DNA of 51,517 nt from assembly GCA_964460345.1 (NCBI GenBank), contig CAYWRO010000021.1, forward strand, positions 1-51,517. The letters are read 5' to 3'. The DNA comes from CAYWRO01 sp964460345. Lineage in GTDB: Bacteria > Planctomycetota > Phycisphaerae > Phycisphaerales > UBA1924. The position numbers and the translations under genes are program-made. Positions 1 to 8,101 of the stretch are shown here, in pieces (the stretch's first letter is position 1; each line of letters opens with the position of its first letter). Under the pieces are notes generated by a model. The model searched no databases. It was not told the DNA's origin and saw nothing but the letters and a program-made list of their open reading frames with translations.

Positions 1-1349
1 CTCCCCGCCGGTTCGAGCGGCATCTTGCCGTAGTCGGGATGCTTGAGGATGTCGTCGGCGCGAACCACGCCCGTACCCTGGAACGTCTTGTCGAAGATCG
101 GCGTGTTGCGCGGAAGGCCGAACTTCTCGAAGGCCTCGCGCGGCGCGCCCGAGAGCGTGTAGAGCATGTACGACTCGCCCTGCTCATCGGTCACGTTGTA
201 GAAGAAGGCGCCGAACTCGGCCAGCGTCAGTTTCGTCGCGGCGTCGGTCGCCTTCTGGACGATGGATTCGAGCTCTCCCTCCCCGTTGAGGGCGAGGCCG
301 AGGTCGTAGAGCAGTTCCGCCTCCTCCTTGGCCTGCCGCAGCGCGGCCTGCGTCTCCTTGAGTGCCGTCGTGTCGATGAAGCCGTTGACGGCCCCGATCA
401 CCGCGCCGGTCGCGTCGTCGAGGATGGGATCGATGTTCACCACGGCCGCGATGCGCGTGCCGTCGGGCCGCCGGATGGTCACCTCGGGATTGCGGAAGGA
501 ACGCCCCTCGCGCAGCGCCACCGCCATCGGGCACTGCTCGTGCGGCATCGGCGCGCCGTCGGGCATGAACATGCCTACCGAGCCGCAGAATCGCTCGTCG
601 CTCTCGCCGATCGCCGGCTCGCGCCCCCACAGCTTGGCGGCGTGCTTGTTGAAATAGGTAATCTTCCCGGACGCATCGCAGGTGTAGACCCCGACCGGGA
701 GCACGTCGAGAAGACGGTGGTAGCGCGCCTCCATCTGGCGCAGGGCCTCCGCGGCACGTTTGCGCTCGGTGATGTCGTGGGTGAAGCAGCGGGTGTGAAC
801 GAAGCGGCCGTTCTCGAAGAGCACGCTGGAGTTGATCAGGACCTCGCGGATCGAGCCGTCCTTGCAGCGCAGGCGGGCCGGGTGGTCGCGGAGCCGCTCG
901 CCGCGCGTCAGCCGCGCGAGGATGTCTTCGATCGCCGGCCGGTCGGCGTGGAAGTCGGCGATGTGCCGACCGAGGTATTCCTCCTTCGTGTAGCCGAGCA
1001 TGTCGAGTTCGGCCTGGTTGACGCGCAGGACGCTGCCGTCCGGTCCGACCCAGTGCAGGGGGACGCTGGAGGAATCGAAGAAGTCGGCCAGGTCGCGTTC
1101 ACTGGTGCGCAGGGCCTGGTCGGCCCGCTTGCGCTCGGTGATGTCCACCAGCATGTTGATGCCGCCGATGATGGCGCCGGCCTCGTCGCGCAGCGGCGTG
1201 GGGTACGGCTCGAACCAGATGCGCGAGCCGTCGGGCCGCTCGGCGATGGCCTCGCCGCCGCGGACCGCTTCGCTACCCGGGCGGGCTTCCGGATGAGGAG
1301 GCAATCGCTGCGCGGCTCCGTGCAGCTCAGTCTCGACCTCGATGAGCAC
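1..1349 (-). CDS. Multi-PAS/GAF sensor protein, truncated at both ends
   Basis: Read on the minus strand, the frame is open from about 1349 to the window edge. It encodes the C-terminal half of one PAS/PAC unit (AERPDGSRIWFEPYPTPLRD followed by DITERKRA), then two complete PAS units (the first ending DITERKRA, the second about 745-345 ending FIDTTALKET), then the start of a GAF domain (EFGAFFYNVTDEQG). The last visible residues are ILKHPDYGKM, so the rest, possibly a kinase or cyclase, lies outside the window. The first PAS lacks its N-terminal half. Upstream the frame stays open but no longer resembles a PAS, and there is no ATG; GTG at 1349 is only a nominal start, without a Shine-Dalgarno sequence. 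I infer that the 5' part was lost at a junction near 1260-1300, where the metal-resistance block begins. The role is sensory; ligand and output are unknown. Confidence 0.75.
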   Translation of the reverse strand, partial: MLIEVETELHGAAQRLPPHPEARPGSEAVRGGEAIAERPDGSRIWFEPYPTPLRDEAGAIIGGINMLVDITERKRADQALRTSERDLADFFDSSSVPLHWVGPDGSVLRVNQAELDMLGYTKEEYLGRHIADFHADRPAIEDILARLTRGERLRDHPARLRCKDGSIREVLINSSVLFENGRFVHTRCFTHDITERKRAAEALRQMEARYHRLLDVLPVGVYTCDASGKITYFNKHAAKLWGREPAIGESDERFCGSVGMFMPDGAPMPHEQCPMAVALREGRSFRNPEVTIRRPDGTRIAAVVNIDPILDDATGAVIGAVNGFIDTTALKETQAALRQAKEEAELLYDLGLALNGEGELESIVQKATDAATKLTLAEFGAFFYNVTDEQGESYMLYTLSGAPREAFEKFGLPRNTPIFDKTFQGTGVVRADDILKHPDYGKMPLEPAG

Positions 1350-1484
1350 GGCGCGGGAACACGCGCCTGATTGGGCCTTCGCTCGCCGATGTCGGTCAAC
1401 GCGGGGCTCTGTTTTGGGGAACCGACTCCCATGCCGGGTGCGCGACTGGCCGGCTATGGTCCGTTTTCACGGAAGGGATCCACC

Positions 1485-1841
1485 ATGCCTCACGAAATGC
1501 CTTCGCGCGAACTGCTTGACTGTATGAGAGACTGCAGCGAGTGCGCCGGCGCCTGCGCCCGGACCGCTCATCACTGTCTCCATCTCGGCGGCGACCACGC
1601 TTCACCCGAACACCAGGGCCTACTCCAAGACTGCAAACAGATCTGCGGTATGTCGGTCGGCTTCATGGCCCGGGCGTCGCACCACGCCGCCGACCTGTGC
1701 CGCCAGTGCGCCGTGATCTGCAACGAGTGCGCCGACGACTGCGACCGTCTGGCAAACGGCGATCAGGTGATGCAGCAGTGCGCGCAGGTCTGCCGCAAGT
1801 GCGCCCAGTCCTGCGAGAAATTGGCCGCCGCGACGGTCTGA
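1485..1841 (+). CDS. Cytosolic copper-storage protein (Csp/DUF326 four-helix bundle)
   Basis: 118 residues with 16 cysteines spaced as C-x2/3-C along predicted helices (LLDCMRDCSECAGAC, LCRQCAVICNECADDC, QQCAQVCRKCAQSC). This is the pattern of the Csp family, in which Cys residues line the core of a four-helix bundle and hold many Cu(I) ions. There is no Tat or Sec signal, so it resembles the cytosolic Csp3 type rather than exported Csp1. The start is ATG 1485, 8 bases after GGAAGG. It is the first gene of a short plus-strand group with the CPMC membrane protein and the DUF305 protein, a company expected for copper handling. Family assignment is firm; copper as the actual ligand is inferred from the family. 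Confidence 0.88.
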   Translation: MPHEMPSRELLDCMRDCSECAGACARTAHHCLHLGGDHASPEHQGLLQDCKQICGMSVGFMARASHHAADLCRQCAVICNECADDCDRLANGDQVMQQCAQVCRKCAQSCEKLAAATV

Positions 1842-1844
1842 GCC

Positions 1845-2057
1845 ATGAAGGCCCGCTTCTGGATCGGCGTGCTCGTTGGGGTGCTCGGCACGATCGTGCT
1901 GGCCCTCGTCGTGGGCGCAGTCGTGATGTGGAGCATGGGCCGCTGTCCGATGTGCGGATCGCCCATGCAGCCCGCGACCGCCGCGCAGGATCCAGCCGCC
2001 CGCGCAGACCTCGCGCCCGCCGTGAAGATGCGCTGCCGACTGCAGCTTTTTTCTTGA
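1845..2057 (+). CDS. Small single-pass membrane protein with CPMC motif
   Basis: 70 residues: a short basic start (MKARFW), one hydrophobic helix (about residues 7-30) and a short tail containing CPMCGSPM, a C-x2-C motif with flanking Met residues that could bind copper. It begins 3 bases after the stop of the copper-storage gene, so translational coupling is likely; no separate Shine-Dalgarno sequence is evident. The last dozen residues (VKMRCRLQLFS) look unlike a conserved tail and may follow a frameshift. I do not recognise a family. The link to copper rests on context and the CPMC motif only. Confidence 0.55.
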   Translation: MKARFWIGVLVGVLGTIVLALVVGAVVMWSMGRCPMCGSPMQPATAAQDPAARADLAPAVKMRCRLQLFS

Positions 2058-2113
2058 ACGCCTGCCCATCCATCGGTAGTCTCTCGGAGGACATCGCAAA
2101 CACGGGAGGGGAG

Positions 2114-2653
2114 ATGCGCACCACAAGCCGTTGGGGGCCCGGCGCAGAGGAACGGTCGTCAAGCACGAGCGGGTCGACGCACGCAGCGGGAGGAGCCGGG
2201 CATATTGCGACGTACGCGCGCTTCGCCGCGATGATCGCCACGTCGACCGTCGTCATGTTCGCACTGATGTATCTTCATGTCTACAGGATGGACCACATTT
2301 TCTGGAGCGAGACGCGGGCGTACATGGCCTTGATCATGGGCGCGGCGATGGTCGCGATCATGCTGTCGTTCATGCTGCACATGCTCCGCAGCGTGAAGGT
2401 CAACGTCGGGATCTATGCGACCGCCGCGCTCGTCTTCGCCCTCGCCATCTTCCTCGTGCGCAGCCAGACCACCGTGCAGGACGTCTCCTACATGAAAGCG
2501 ATGATCCCGCACCACTCGATTGCAATCCTCACGAGCGAGCGAGCGGAGATCTCCGATCCGCGCGTGCGGGAACTCGCCGACCAGATCATCGAATCCCAGC
2601 GGAGAGAGATCGCCGAAATGAAGGAACTCATCGCGGAGCTGGAGGGACACTGA
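2114..2653 (+). CDS. DUF305 family membrane protein
   Basis: 179 residues. The N-terminal part holds three predicted membrane helices (TSTVVMFALMYLHVY, YMALIMGAAMVAIMLSFMLH, IYATAALVFALAIFLV). The C-terminal domain carries the DUF305 signature YMKAMIPHHSIAILTSERA followed by a helix ending IAEMKELIAELEGH. The start at ATG 2114 follows GGAGGGGAG directly. DUF305 proteins are ferritin-like in fold and recur beside copper-resistance genes; the paired His residues of the MIPHH motif are the likely metal site. Here it follows a Csp gene and a CPMC protein, which fits a copper role, though its function has not been defined. A convergent gene begins 64 bases downstream. Confidence 0.85.
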   Translation: MRTTSRWGPGAEERSSSTSGSTHAAGGAGHIATYARFAAMIATSTVVMFALMYLHVYRMDHIFWSETRAYMALIMGAAMVAIMLSFMLHMLRSVKVNVGIYATAALVFALAIFLVRSQTTVQDVSYMKAMIPHHSIAILTSERAEISDPRVRELADQIIESQRREIAEMKELIAELEGH

Positions 2654-2717
2654 ACGACCAATGAGGTCGGTCTGCGCCACGATTCCACCCGGTCGGCGTC
2701 AGCCATGTGCCCCGCTT

Positions 2718-3638
2718 CTACGGACGCTCGTCTGCGGGCGGCTCCCCTTCCTCAGGACTCTCCGCCTCGTCGAGCACTTGGCGAATGACTGCCTCGTACT
2801 TCTTCTCCTCGGCCTCCTCGAACCCCACTTGGGTGTACTGGATGACGCCCTTGGCATCGACGATGTAGGCCGGGCAGCCGTAGGCGTACTGCTCGCCGAG
2901 TTGCGAGCCGTAGCCGGAAAACACGGGGTAGGTCACCCCAAGGTCGCGGGTTATCTGCGGCGTGGTCTGCGGGTCGGGGTGCATGGCGATGGCGAAGACG
3001 AACAGGCCCTCGTCGCCGTACTTCTCCGAGAGCCGCTGGAGAAACTTCATCTCCTGGCGCGTGAAGTCGCAATAGCGCGAGAACAGGCCGATCGCCGCCC
3101 TGGGGTGGATGCGATTGCCTTCGGCGTCGCTGAAGGTCAGCCTCCCATCTTCGCCGGCCAGCACCATGGGCTCACCGGTGAAGATGTCGCCGAGCTTCAC
3201 GGCCGGGAGCAGGTCCCCGGCTTCGAGGCGCTCGCGATCGACGGAGGCTTGTCTGACGGGTTCGCCGTCGAGCATGAGGGCGAGATTTTCTCGCCACAGC
3301 GCCTCATCCCCGGGTTCATCGCCGTGGGCGGGCCGGTATCCGACCTGTGCGAAGCGCACGACGCCGCTTGAGTCCAGCATCGCCATGGCGTCGCCCGCCG
3401 CGACCTGCCTGGCCGCATCCGAACCAGTGCCCAGCGCGAGCGGAAACGTAACGCCGAGCCGATCGGCCGCGCTCTGGACCCCCTGGGCGTCCACGCGGTG
3501 CGCGACGCTCACGACCTGCACGCCGCGGTCGGCGAATTCCTCGTAGACGCCCTGGAGCGCCTCCATCTCGGCCTGGCACTGGAGGCAGTCGGGCTGGAAC
3601 AAGTGGAGGAAGAGGACCTCGGGTGTGCGGCTCGCCAT
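2718..3638 (-). CDS. Tandem thioredoxin-fold (peroxiredoxin/TlpA-like) protein
   Basis: 306 residues with two redoxin domains. Domain 1 begins almost at the start with a beta strand and carries C18-L-Q-C21 (FQPDCLQCQAEM). Domain 2 (about residues 135-290) has FSRYCDFTRQEMKFL, where the usual second Cys of CxxC is Thr, and a cis-Pro site in GCPAYIVDAKG. The normal strand and helix before the first CxxC are missing and there is no signal peptide. Either the protein is shortened or the true start lies upstream, but an in-frame stop sits 8 codons before this ATG. The tail is acidic and Pro-rich. It lies downstream of arsR on the same strand, separated by 193 bases that contain only a doubtful short hydrophobic frame. 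Thiol repair or peroxide handling under metal stress is a reasonable inference. Confidence 0.7.
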   Translation of the reverse strand: MASRTPEVLFLHLFQPDCLQCQAEMEALQGVYEEFADRGVQVVSVAHRVDAQGVQSAADRLGVTFPLALGTGSDAARQVAAGDAMAMLDSSGVVRFAQVGYRPAHGDEPGDEALWRENLALMLDGEPVRQASVDRERLEAGDLLPAVKLGDIFTGEPMVLAGEDGRLTFSDAEGNRIHPRAAIGLFSRYCDFTRQEMKFLQRLSEKYGDEGLFVFAIAMHPDPQTTPQITRDLGVTYPVFSGYGSQLGEQYAYGCPAYIVDAKGVIQYTQVGFEEAEEKKYEAVIRQVLDEAESPEEGEPPADERP

Positions 3639-3831
3639 GACGTCCCTCGGCCTACCTGCTCACGCTTCCGGCTCGCGGGGCCGTAAAAGCCTGAGTCCAT
3701 GGGACACGACCAGCAACCTGGCAACGAGGTCCGCGATAACCACCATCCACAGCGTCGACAATCAAGCAGGCAAGGCCGAAGAACACGATCTCAATACCCA
3801 CGGCCAGGCAGATCGCGCCGTCGCTGGGTAC

Positions 3832-4239
3832 TTATACAGGTGAGGCCTGGCAGTGTGGGATCGGCCTGGAGGCGCGGCGGCGACTACCCGCCTTTGGCGT
3901 AGCTTCGTCGAACTCGTCGACATGGCACCAGCCCCGCTCGAGCAGGATCGGCACGCACGGATCGACGACTCGATAGATAATCTGGAGTCCGTCGCGCCGG
4001 CTGCTGACCACAGCCATCCCGGCCAGCCTTTGTAGTTGGTTTGACACGGCCTGCGCCGTCATCTCCACCTCCCGAGCAAGGTCACTCACGCTGAGTTCCC
4101 CCGCTCGGATCAGCGCGTGAAGCAATCGAAGCCGGGTCGGGTGCGCGAGGCTCTTGAACAGCATTCCGAGGCGCTTCGCTTCCTGAGGCCCGATCAACGC
4201 CCGAACGGACAGGATTGGCTTTGGTCGACACGTGTCCAT
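3832..4239 (-). CDS. ArsR/SmtB-family metal-responsive repressor
   Basis: 135 residues with the winged-helix core of the family: AHPTRLRLLHALIRAGELSV, then the recognition helix (EMTAQAVSNQLQRLAG), then a wing (SSRRDGLQIIYRV). Helix 5 reads DPCVPILLERGWCHVDEF. Cys95 and Cys105 occupy the region where Zn sensors carry Asp/His ligands, and Cys4 and Cys130 lie in the tails, which suggests a thiophilic-metal sensor (Cd, Pb, Cu or As). It is divergent from the plus-strand efflux operon, with 112 bases between the two starts. A dyad there overlaps the operon's -10 box, as expected for an ArsR operator. Family members repress until metal binds; the identity of the metal is not shown. Confidence 0.9.
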   Translation of the reverse strand: MDTCRPKPILSVRALIGPQEAKRLGMLFKSLAHPTRLRLLHALIRAGELSVSDLAREVEMTAQAVSNQLQRLAGMAVVSSRRDGLQIIYRVVDPCVPILLERGWCHVDEFDEATPKAGSRRRASRPIPHCQASPV

Positions 4240-4288
4240 GGATCCTCCGCCTGAGGTCGGCGATCGGCCAAGAGAGGCCGGCCCGCTC

Positions 4289-4316
4289 TTGACAACTACA
4301 CGATGCTGTGTAATAG
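4289..4316 (+). promoter_or_regulatory. Promoter with overlapping dyad operator for the efflux operon
   Basis: A -35 box TTGACA (4289-4294) is followed after 16 bases by a -10-like TAATAG (4311-4316). Between and over the -10 lies an inverted repeat, ACTACAC (4295-4301), 6-base spacer, GTGTAAT (4308-4314), with one mismatch between arms. Dyads of this sort over the core promoter are typical ArsR-family operators, and the arsR gene lies just upstream in the opposite direction. This should drive the Cys-rich protein at 4352 and czcCBA. Boxes are read by eye; no start site is known. Confidence 0.6.
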
Positions 4317-4351
4317 TATCCGGGCTCCGGCTGGAACGTCATCCTCAACCG

Positions 4352-4801
4352 ATGCGAGCACACCACGTCATCTCGATTCTGCTCGCGGCTTGGCTCGCAC
4401 TCGGCAGCACACTCGGTTCGCGCTTCCTGTGCTCTTGCGCCGATGGGACGGTCACCGTCGAGTTCGGCCATCGGTTCTGCTGCGATTCCGACGATTCATG
4501 CTGCGACTCGTACGACGATGGAGAGGCCGCCGATAAGGACAGGGCTGGGGCGATGCTCTGCACTTGGTCGTGCGTCGCTGGATGCGAGTCTATGTTCCTC
4601 GCCGATGGCGCCGTGCTCATATCCGATCGCACCAACCAAGAGCAACTGCGTAGCTCACCCACGTCTCCGCACCATGTCCTCCACTGTTTCTTCCAAGCGC
4701 TCCCTGATGCCCCTCACGAACGGATGAAGGGAACAGCACGCCTACCGACGCGCTGCGCAACGAGTACGTCCCGACTTCGATCCGTGCTTCTGCTCCTCTA
4801 G
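4352..4801 (+). CDS. Secreted small cysteine-rich protein
   Basis: 149 residues. The start at ATG 4352 gives a clear signal peptide (MRAHHVISILLAAWLALGS). The mature part is rich in Cys: CSC, FCC, SCC, LCTWSC, AGC and HCF, mixed with an acidic DSDDS...DSYDDGE stretch. The C-terminal third is basic and poor in recognisable features. I know no named domain. It is the first gene behind the operator-bearing promoter and stands directly before the outer-membrane factor of the efflux pump, so a periplasmic metal-binding role is plausible. The frame is open 120 bases further upstream, but that segment crosses the promoter. Confidence 0.65.
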   Translation: MRAHHVISILLAAWLALGSTLGSRFLCSCADGTVTVEFGHRFCCDSDDSCCDSYDDGEAADKDRAGAMLCTWSCVAGCESMFLADGAVLISDRTNQEQLRSSPTSPHHVLHCFFQALPDAPHERMKGTARLPTRCATSTSRLRSVLLLL

Positions 4802-4895
4802 GAAAGCCTTGGGCCTGTGCGCCTCCCGTGGCGCTCGTTTTTTGCCCTGGGCTCGGCGCGGTGCCGAGCGGCTTTCCCCACTCCGAGCGGAATCC

Positions 4896-6302
4896 ATGCG
4901 ATCGTTTCCAGTTTCACTATTGCTCGTCAGCGTGGCGTTCGGCGCGATCTCCGCGTGCGCGCCATCACCATTCAACTTCGATCCGCCAGAGCCACGCCCT
5001 CTGCTGCGCGAGTTGCCACGGTACTCGGCTCCCGCGAATCCTGATCAGAAGCGGCAGCCTGCAGACGTGGTGTCGACCTCCGGCGATCTGACGCTGCGAA
5101 ACGCCCTTGCCGCCGCACTCGTTCGCAGCCCAGATCTTCGCGCGGCCGCTTGGGAGCCGCGCCTGGCGGAGGCGCGACGGCTGCAGGCCGGACTGTCGCC
5201 CAATCCGGAGGTCGGACTCGAATTTGAGAATTTCGCCGGCTCCGGCGAGCTCAGCGGGACGGATGCGCTGGAAGCGACGCTCGTACTCAGCCAGTTGATC
5301 GAGCTTGGCGGGAAGAGGGATCGCAGGATCGATGTTGCCGATCGCGCTTGGGCTGTATCCGCACTCGATTACGAGGCCGCACGGCTGGATGTCCTGACCG
5401 AGACAGCAGCACGATTCGTACATGTTCTCGAACTCCAGCAGCGGGTGGAACTCGCGGAGCGCACGAGGGCGCTGGCCGAGGAGAGTCGGCGAGTCATTGA
5501 GCGTCGGGTTGAGGCCGGCGACGTCTCTCCCATCGACGAGATCAAGGCGAGGCTCGCCAGCGAATCCGCCCGCATCGTAGTTGAGCGCCTCGAACGAGAG
5601 CTGGAGGCTGCCCGTCGCGAGCTCAGTGCGATGTGGGACGAGATCGATCCTGACTTTGTGACCGTGGTTGGGTCGCTGGATGAGGTGATGGACGTCCCGG
5701 CGCTCGATGTCCTGACCGCCCAAGTCGAGTCGCATCCGGAAGTTCAGCGATGGATCGCCGAGACCGAGCGACGGATGGCGGCTGTCGAGCTTGAGCGAGC
5801 CCAGGCAGTCCCGGACGTTACGGCGGGGCTCGGTGTTCGTCACGTCAACGAGATGGACGATGTCGGCCTCGTCGGAGGCGTGTCGATGCCGCTTCCGCTG
5901 TTTAATCGGAATCAAGGCGGTATCCTCGCAGCGCGACTGCGGGTGGCGCACGCGCTCGATGAGGGCCGTGCGTCGCGGCGCGCGCTTGCCACCCAGCTCG
6001 TGCGCGCCCATTCGAGACTGATCGCGTCATTCCACGAGGCGCGATCGATTGACTCAGTGCTTCTTCCGGCGGCTCGTGACGCATACGAAGCAACTCGCCG
6101 AGCATACGACGAAGGCAAACTCCCGTACTTGGACGTTCTCGACGCGCAGAGAACGCTCTTCGATACCGAAGCACAACTCTTAGAGGCGTTGGCCGAGTAC
6201 CACCGCGAGCTGGTCCAGGTCGAAGGGCTTGTCTCAGCACCCCTGAACACTCGCGGTGCCGGCATTCTCGATGCCTCTGAACAATCTGGAGACTCGCCAT
6301 GA
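4896..6302 (+). CDS. czcC: CzcC/CusC-type outer-membrane efflux lipoprotein (TolC family)
   Basis: 468 residues from ATG 4896, chosen because it opens a lipoprotein signal (MRSFPVSLLLVSVAFGAISAC, lipobox ISAC). Two OEP repeats follow: LTLRNALAAALVRSPDLRAA with long helices, and later GLVGGVSMPLPLFNRNQGGI with helices ending LPYLDVLDAQRTLFDTEAQL, a very typical TolC-family close. It forms the outer-membrane channel of the tripartite pump with the following two genes. The stop overlaps the next start as ATGA (6299-6302). An in-frame ATG at 4809 exists, but the 29 residues it would add are Arg-rich and would hide the signal peptide. Confidence 0.9.
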   Translation: MRSFPVSLLLVSVAFGAISACAPSPFNFDPPEPRPLLRELPRYSAPANPDQKRQPADVVSTSGDLTLRNALAAALVRSPDLRAAAWEPRLAEARRLQAGLSPNPEVGLEFENFAGSGELSGTDALEATLVLSQLIELGGKRDRRIDVADRAWAVSALDYEAARLDVLTETAARFVHVLELQQRVELAERTRALAEESRRVIERRVEAGDVSPIDEIKARLASESARIVVERLERELEAARRELSAMWDEIDPDFVTVVGSLDEVMDVPALDVLTAQVESHPEVQRWIAETERRMAAVELERAQAVPDVTAGLGVRHVNEMDDVGLVGGVSMPLPLFNRNQGGILAARLRVAHALDEGRASRRALATQLVRAHSRLIASFHEARSIDSVLLPAARDAYEATRRAYDEGKLPYLDVLDAQRTLFDTEAQLLEALAEYHRELVQVEGLVSAPLNTRGAGILDASEQSGDSP

Positions 6303-8089
6303 GGACGACACAACGCCATTGGACAACCATTCTTACCGTTCCCATTCTGCTTTACTCTGTGATGGCGCTGGCCGGCTGTGACAGCAGGTCGGCGGAGTCG
6401 GCGGCAGCGAGTACCGGCGAGCCGTCGGCCGTCACGCCGGTGGCGCACACGCATAGTGCCGGCGAGACGTGCTACATCTGCGATCAGGCCAAACGAGAGG
6501 CGGGACGGCTCTGGTGCCGGGAGCACGGTCGCTACGAGGACCGCTGCTGGCTCTGCCATCCGGAAATGGAAGACACGTCACGGCCCTACTGCAAGGAGCA
6601 CTTCCTCTACGAGGACGAGTGCTTCCTGTGCGACCCGTCACTAGCGTCATTCGGCGGAGCCGGTGAGTCGCCGGCCAACGGGCCGCACGGGCACGCTGCT
6701 GATGAGACGTGTTTCATCTGCGACCCCTCCAAGCGAGAGGCTGGTCGGCTGTGGTGCGCGGAGCACAACCGCTACGAGAATCGGTGCTGGATCTGCCAAC
6801 CGCAGTTGAAAGACCCCTCGCGGGCGTACTGCGAAGAGCACCATCTGTACGAAGACGAGTGCCACCTGTGCAATCCTGCGCTGAGAGGCGATGCGTCCGT
6901 GCCGCAACCCGGTGGGGAAGGTTCGGCGGCACTATTCTGCAAGGAGCACGGCGTGCCGGAACTTCAGTGCGGCATCTGCCAGCCGCAACTTGCGACTGCG
7001 CTTGGAGTTGGTGACTCACTGCTCGTGCGGATGCCCTCGGCTCGTTCCGTCGAGCTGGCGGGACTGACACTCGAACAACCAGGACGAGGCGGCGCGGCCA
7101 CTACAGTTCAGCTCTTGGGAGAAGTACGCTACAACGGGAACCTACGCGCGAAAGTGACGCCGCTGGCATCCGGCGTGCTAACGGATGTTCGGGTGGACGT
7201 CGGTGCGACAGTCGTGGCTGGCCAGATCCTGGCAGTCATAAATTCCGTCGGCGTCGCGCAGGCCAAGTCCGAGTACCTGTCGGCGCTCGCGGGCCTGGAT
7301 GTCAAGAGGATGGCTTTCGATCGCGAGGCGCGTCTCGTCGAAGAGAACATCACGGCCAGGCGTGACTTTCAGGAGGCGGAGGCCGCTCATCGCCTCGCGG
7401 AACTCGCAGTGCGACGAACGCGTCAGCAGTTGCTCAACCTCGGCTTCGCCGAGGACGAGATCACCGGGATCCGTGACTCCCAGTCATCCTCCTCAGATCT
7501 GTACGTCCGCGCTCCGTTCGATGGCACGGTCGTGGAGCGCACGGCGGTACTTGGCGAGGCCGTCGACTCCGGTCAAGCGCTCTTTGGGATTGCCGATCTC
7601 TCGTCCATGTGGATCGAGCTGGCCGTTCCAGAGGAGCAGGCCATTCACATCACACAGGGCACGCCGATCGTCGCTCGTGCCCGCGCACTTCCACAGCTGG
7701 AGATCGATGGAGAGATCACGTGGATCAGCACGCAGATCGATGAGCGGACTCGGATGGTGCGCGCCCGCGCCACCGTGCCCAATGATCGCGGCGTTCTGCG
7801 AGACGGGATGTTCACCGAAGTCACCGCAGTGCTGGGCAACGTCGCTGACTCGCTGCTCGTGCCGAGCGAGTCGGTGCATGAGATCGACGGTGCTCCGTTC
7901 GTATTCGTTCGTGAGGAGGCGGATCTGTTTGCCGTTAGGCGCGTTGATCTCGGACCACCCGGCGTCGCAGGCACCGTGGCCATCCTGGCCGGCCTCGACG
8001 AGACGGATGCGGTCGTGACACGCGGTAGCTTCACCATGAAAACCGAATTCCTCAAGTCCCGCCTCGGCGCGGGATGTGTTGACGATTGA
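6299..8089 (+). CDS. czcB: CzcB-type periplasmic adaptor with five CxxH-CxxC modules
   Basis: 596 residues; adaptors of this family are usually 350-500. A lipoprotein signal ends ALAGC27. Residues 55-231 are Cys/His-rich: two near-identical units of about 60 residues (ETCYICDQAKREAGRLWC and ETCFICDPSKREAGRLWC), each with two C-x2-H-x6-C-x2-C modules, then a fifth module FCKEHGVPELQCGIC. The modules are C73/H76/C83/C86, C98/H101/C108/C111, C153/H156/C163/C166, C178/H181/C188/C191 and C214/H217/C224/C227. From about residue 260 come the beta-barrel, lipoyl half-motifs (VTPLASGVLTDVRVDVGATV; VRAPFDGTVVERTAVLGEAV), helical hairpin and membrane-proximal domain of a membrane fusion protein. It links the inner RND pump to the outer channel. 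The extra domain probably captures metal in the periplasm. Confidence 0.92.
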   Translation: MRTTQRHWTTILTVPILLYSVMALAGCDSRSAESAAASTGEPSAVTPVAHTHSAGETCYICDQAKREAGRLWCREHGRYEDRCWLCHPEMEDTSRPYCKEHFLYEDECFLCDPSLASFGGAGESPANGPHGHAADETCFICDPSKREAGRLWCAEHNRYENRCWICQPQLKDPSRAYCEEHHLYEDECHLCNPALRGDASVPQPGGEGSAALFCKEHGVPELQCGICQPQLATALGVGDSLLVRMPSARSVELAGLTLEQPGRGGAATTVQLLGEVRYNGNLRAKVTPLASGVLTDVRVDVGATVVAGQILAVINSVGVAQAKSEYLSALAGLDVKRMAFDREARLVEENITARRDFQEAEAAHRLAELAVRRTRQQLLNLGFAEDEITGIRDSQSSSSDLYVRAPFDGTVVERTAVLGEAVDSGQALFGIADLSSMWIELAVPEEQAIHITQGTPIVARARALPQLEIDGEITWISTQIDERTRMVRARATVPNDRGVLRDGMFTEVTAVLGNVADSLLVPSESVHEIDGAPFVFVREEADLFAVRRVDLGPPGVAGTVAILAGLDETDAVVTRGSFTMKTEFLKSRLGAGCVDD

Positions 8090-8101
8090 TCTGGATGCAT
8101 C

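Noticed and set aside
39..1370. 443-codon plus-strand frame
   Set aside because: Arg/Val/Glu-rich shadow of the PAS/GAF gene on the other strand, with no recognisable motif.
3639..3831. Short minus-strand hydrophobic frame between arsR and the redoxin gene
   Set aside because: It includes ICLAVGIEIVFFGLACLIV but has no clear start, a stop just upstream and no family likeness.
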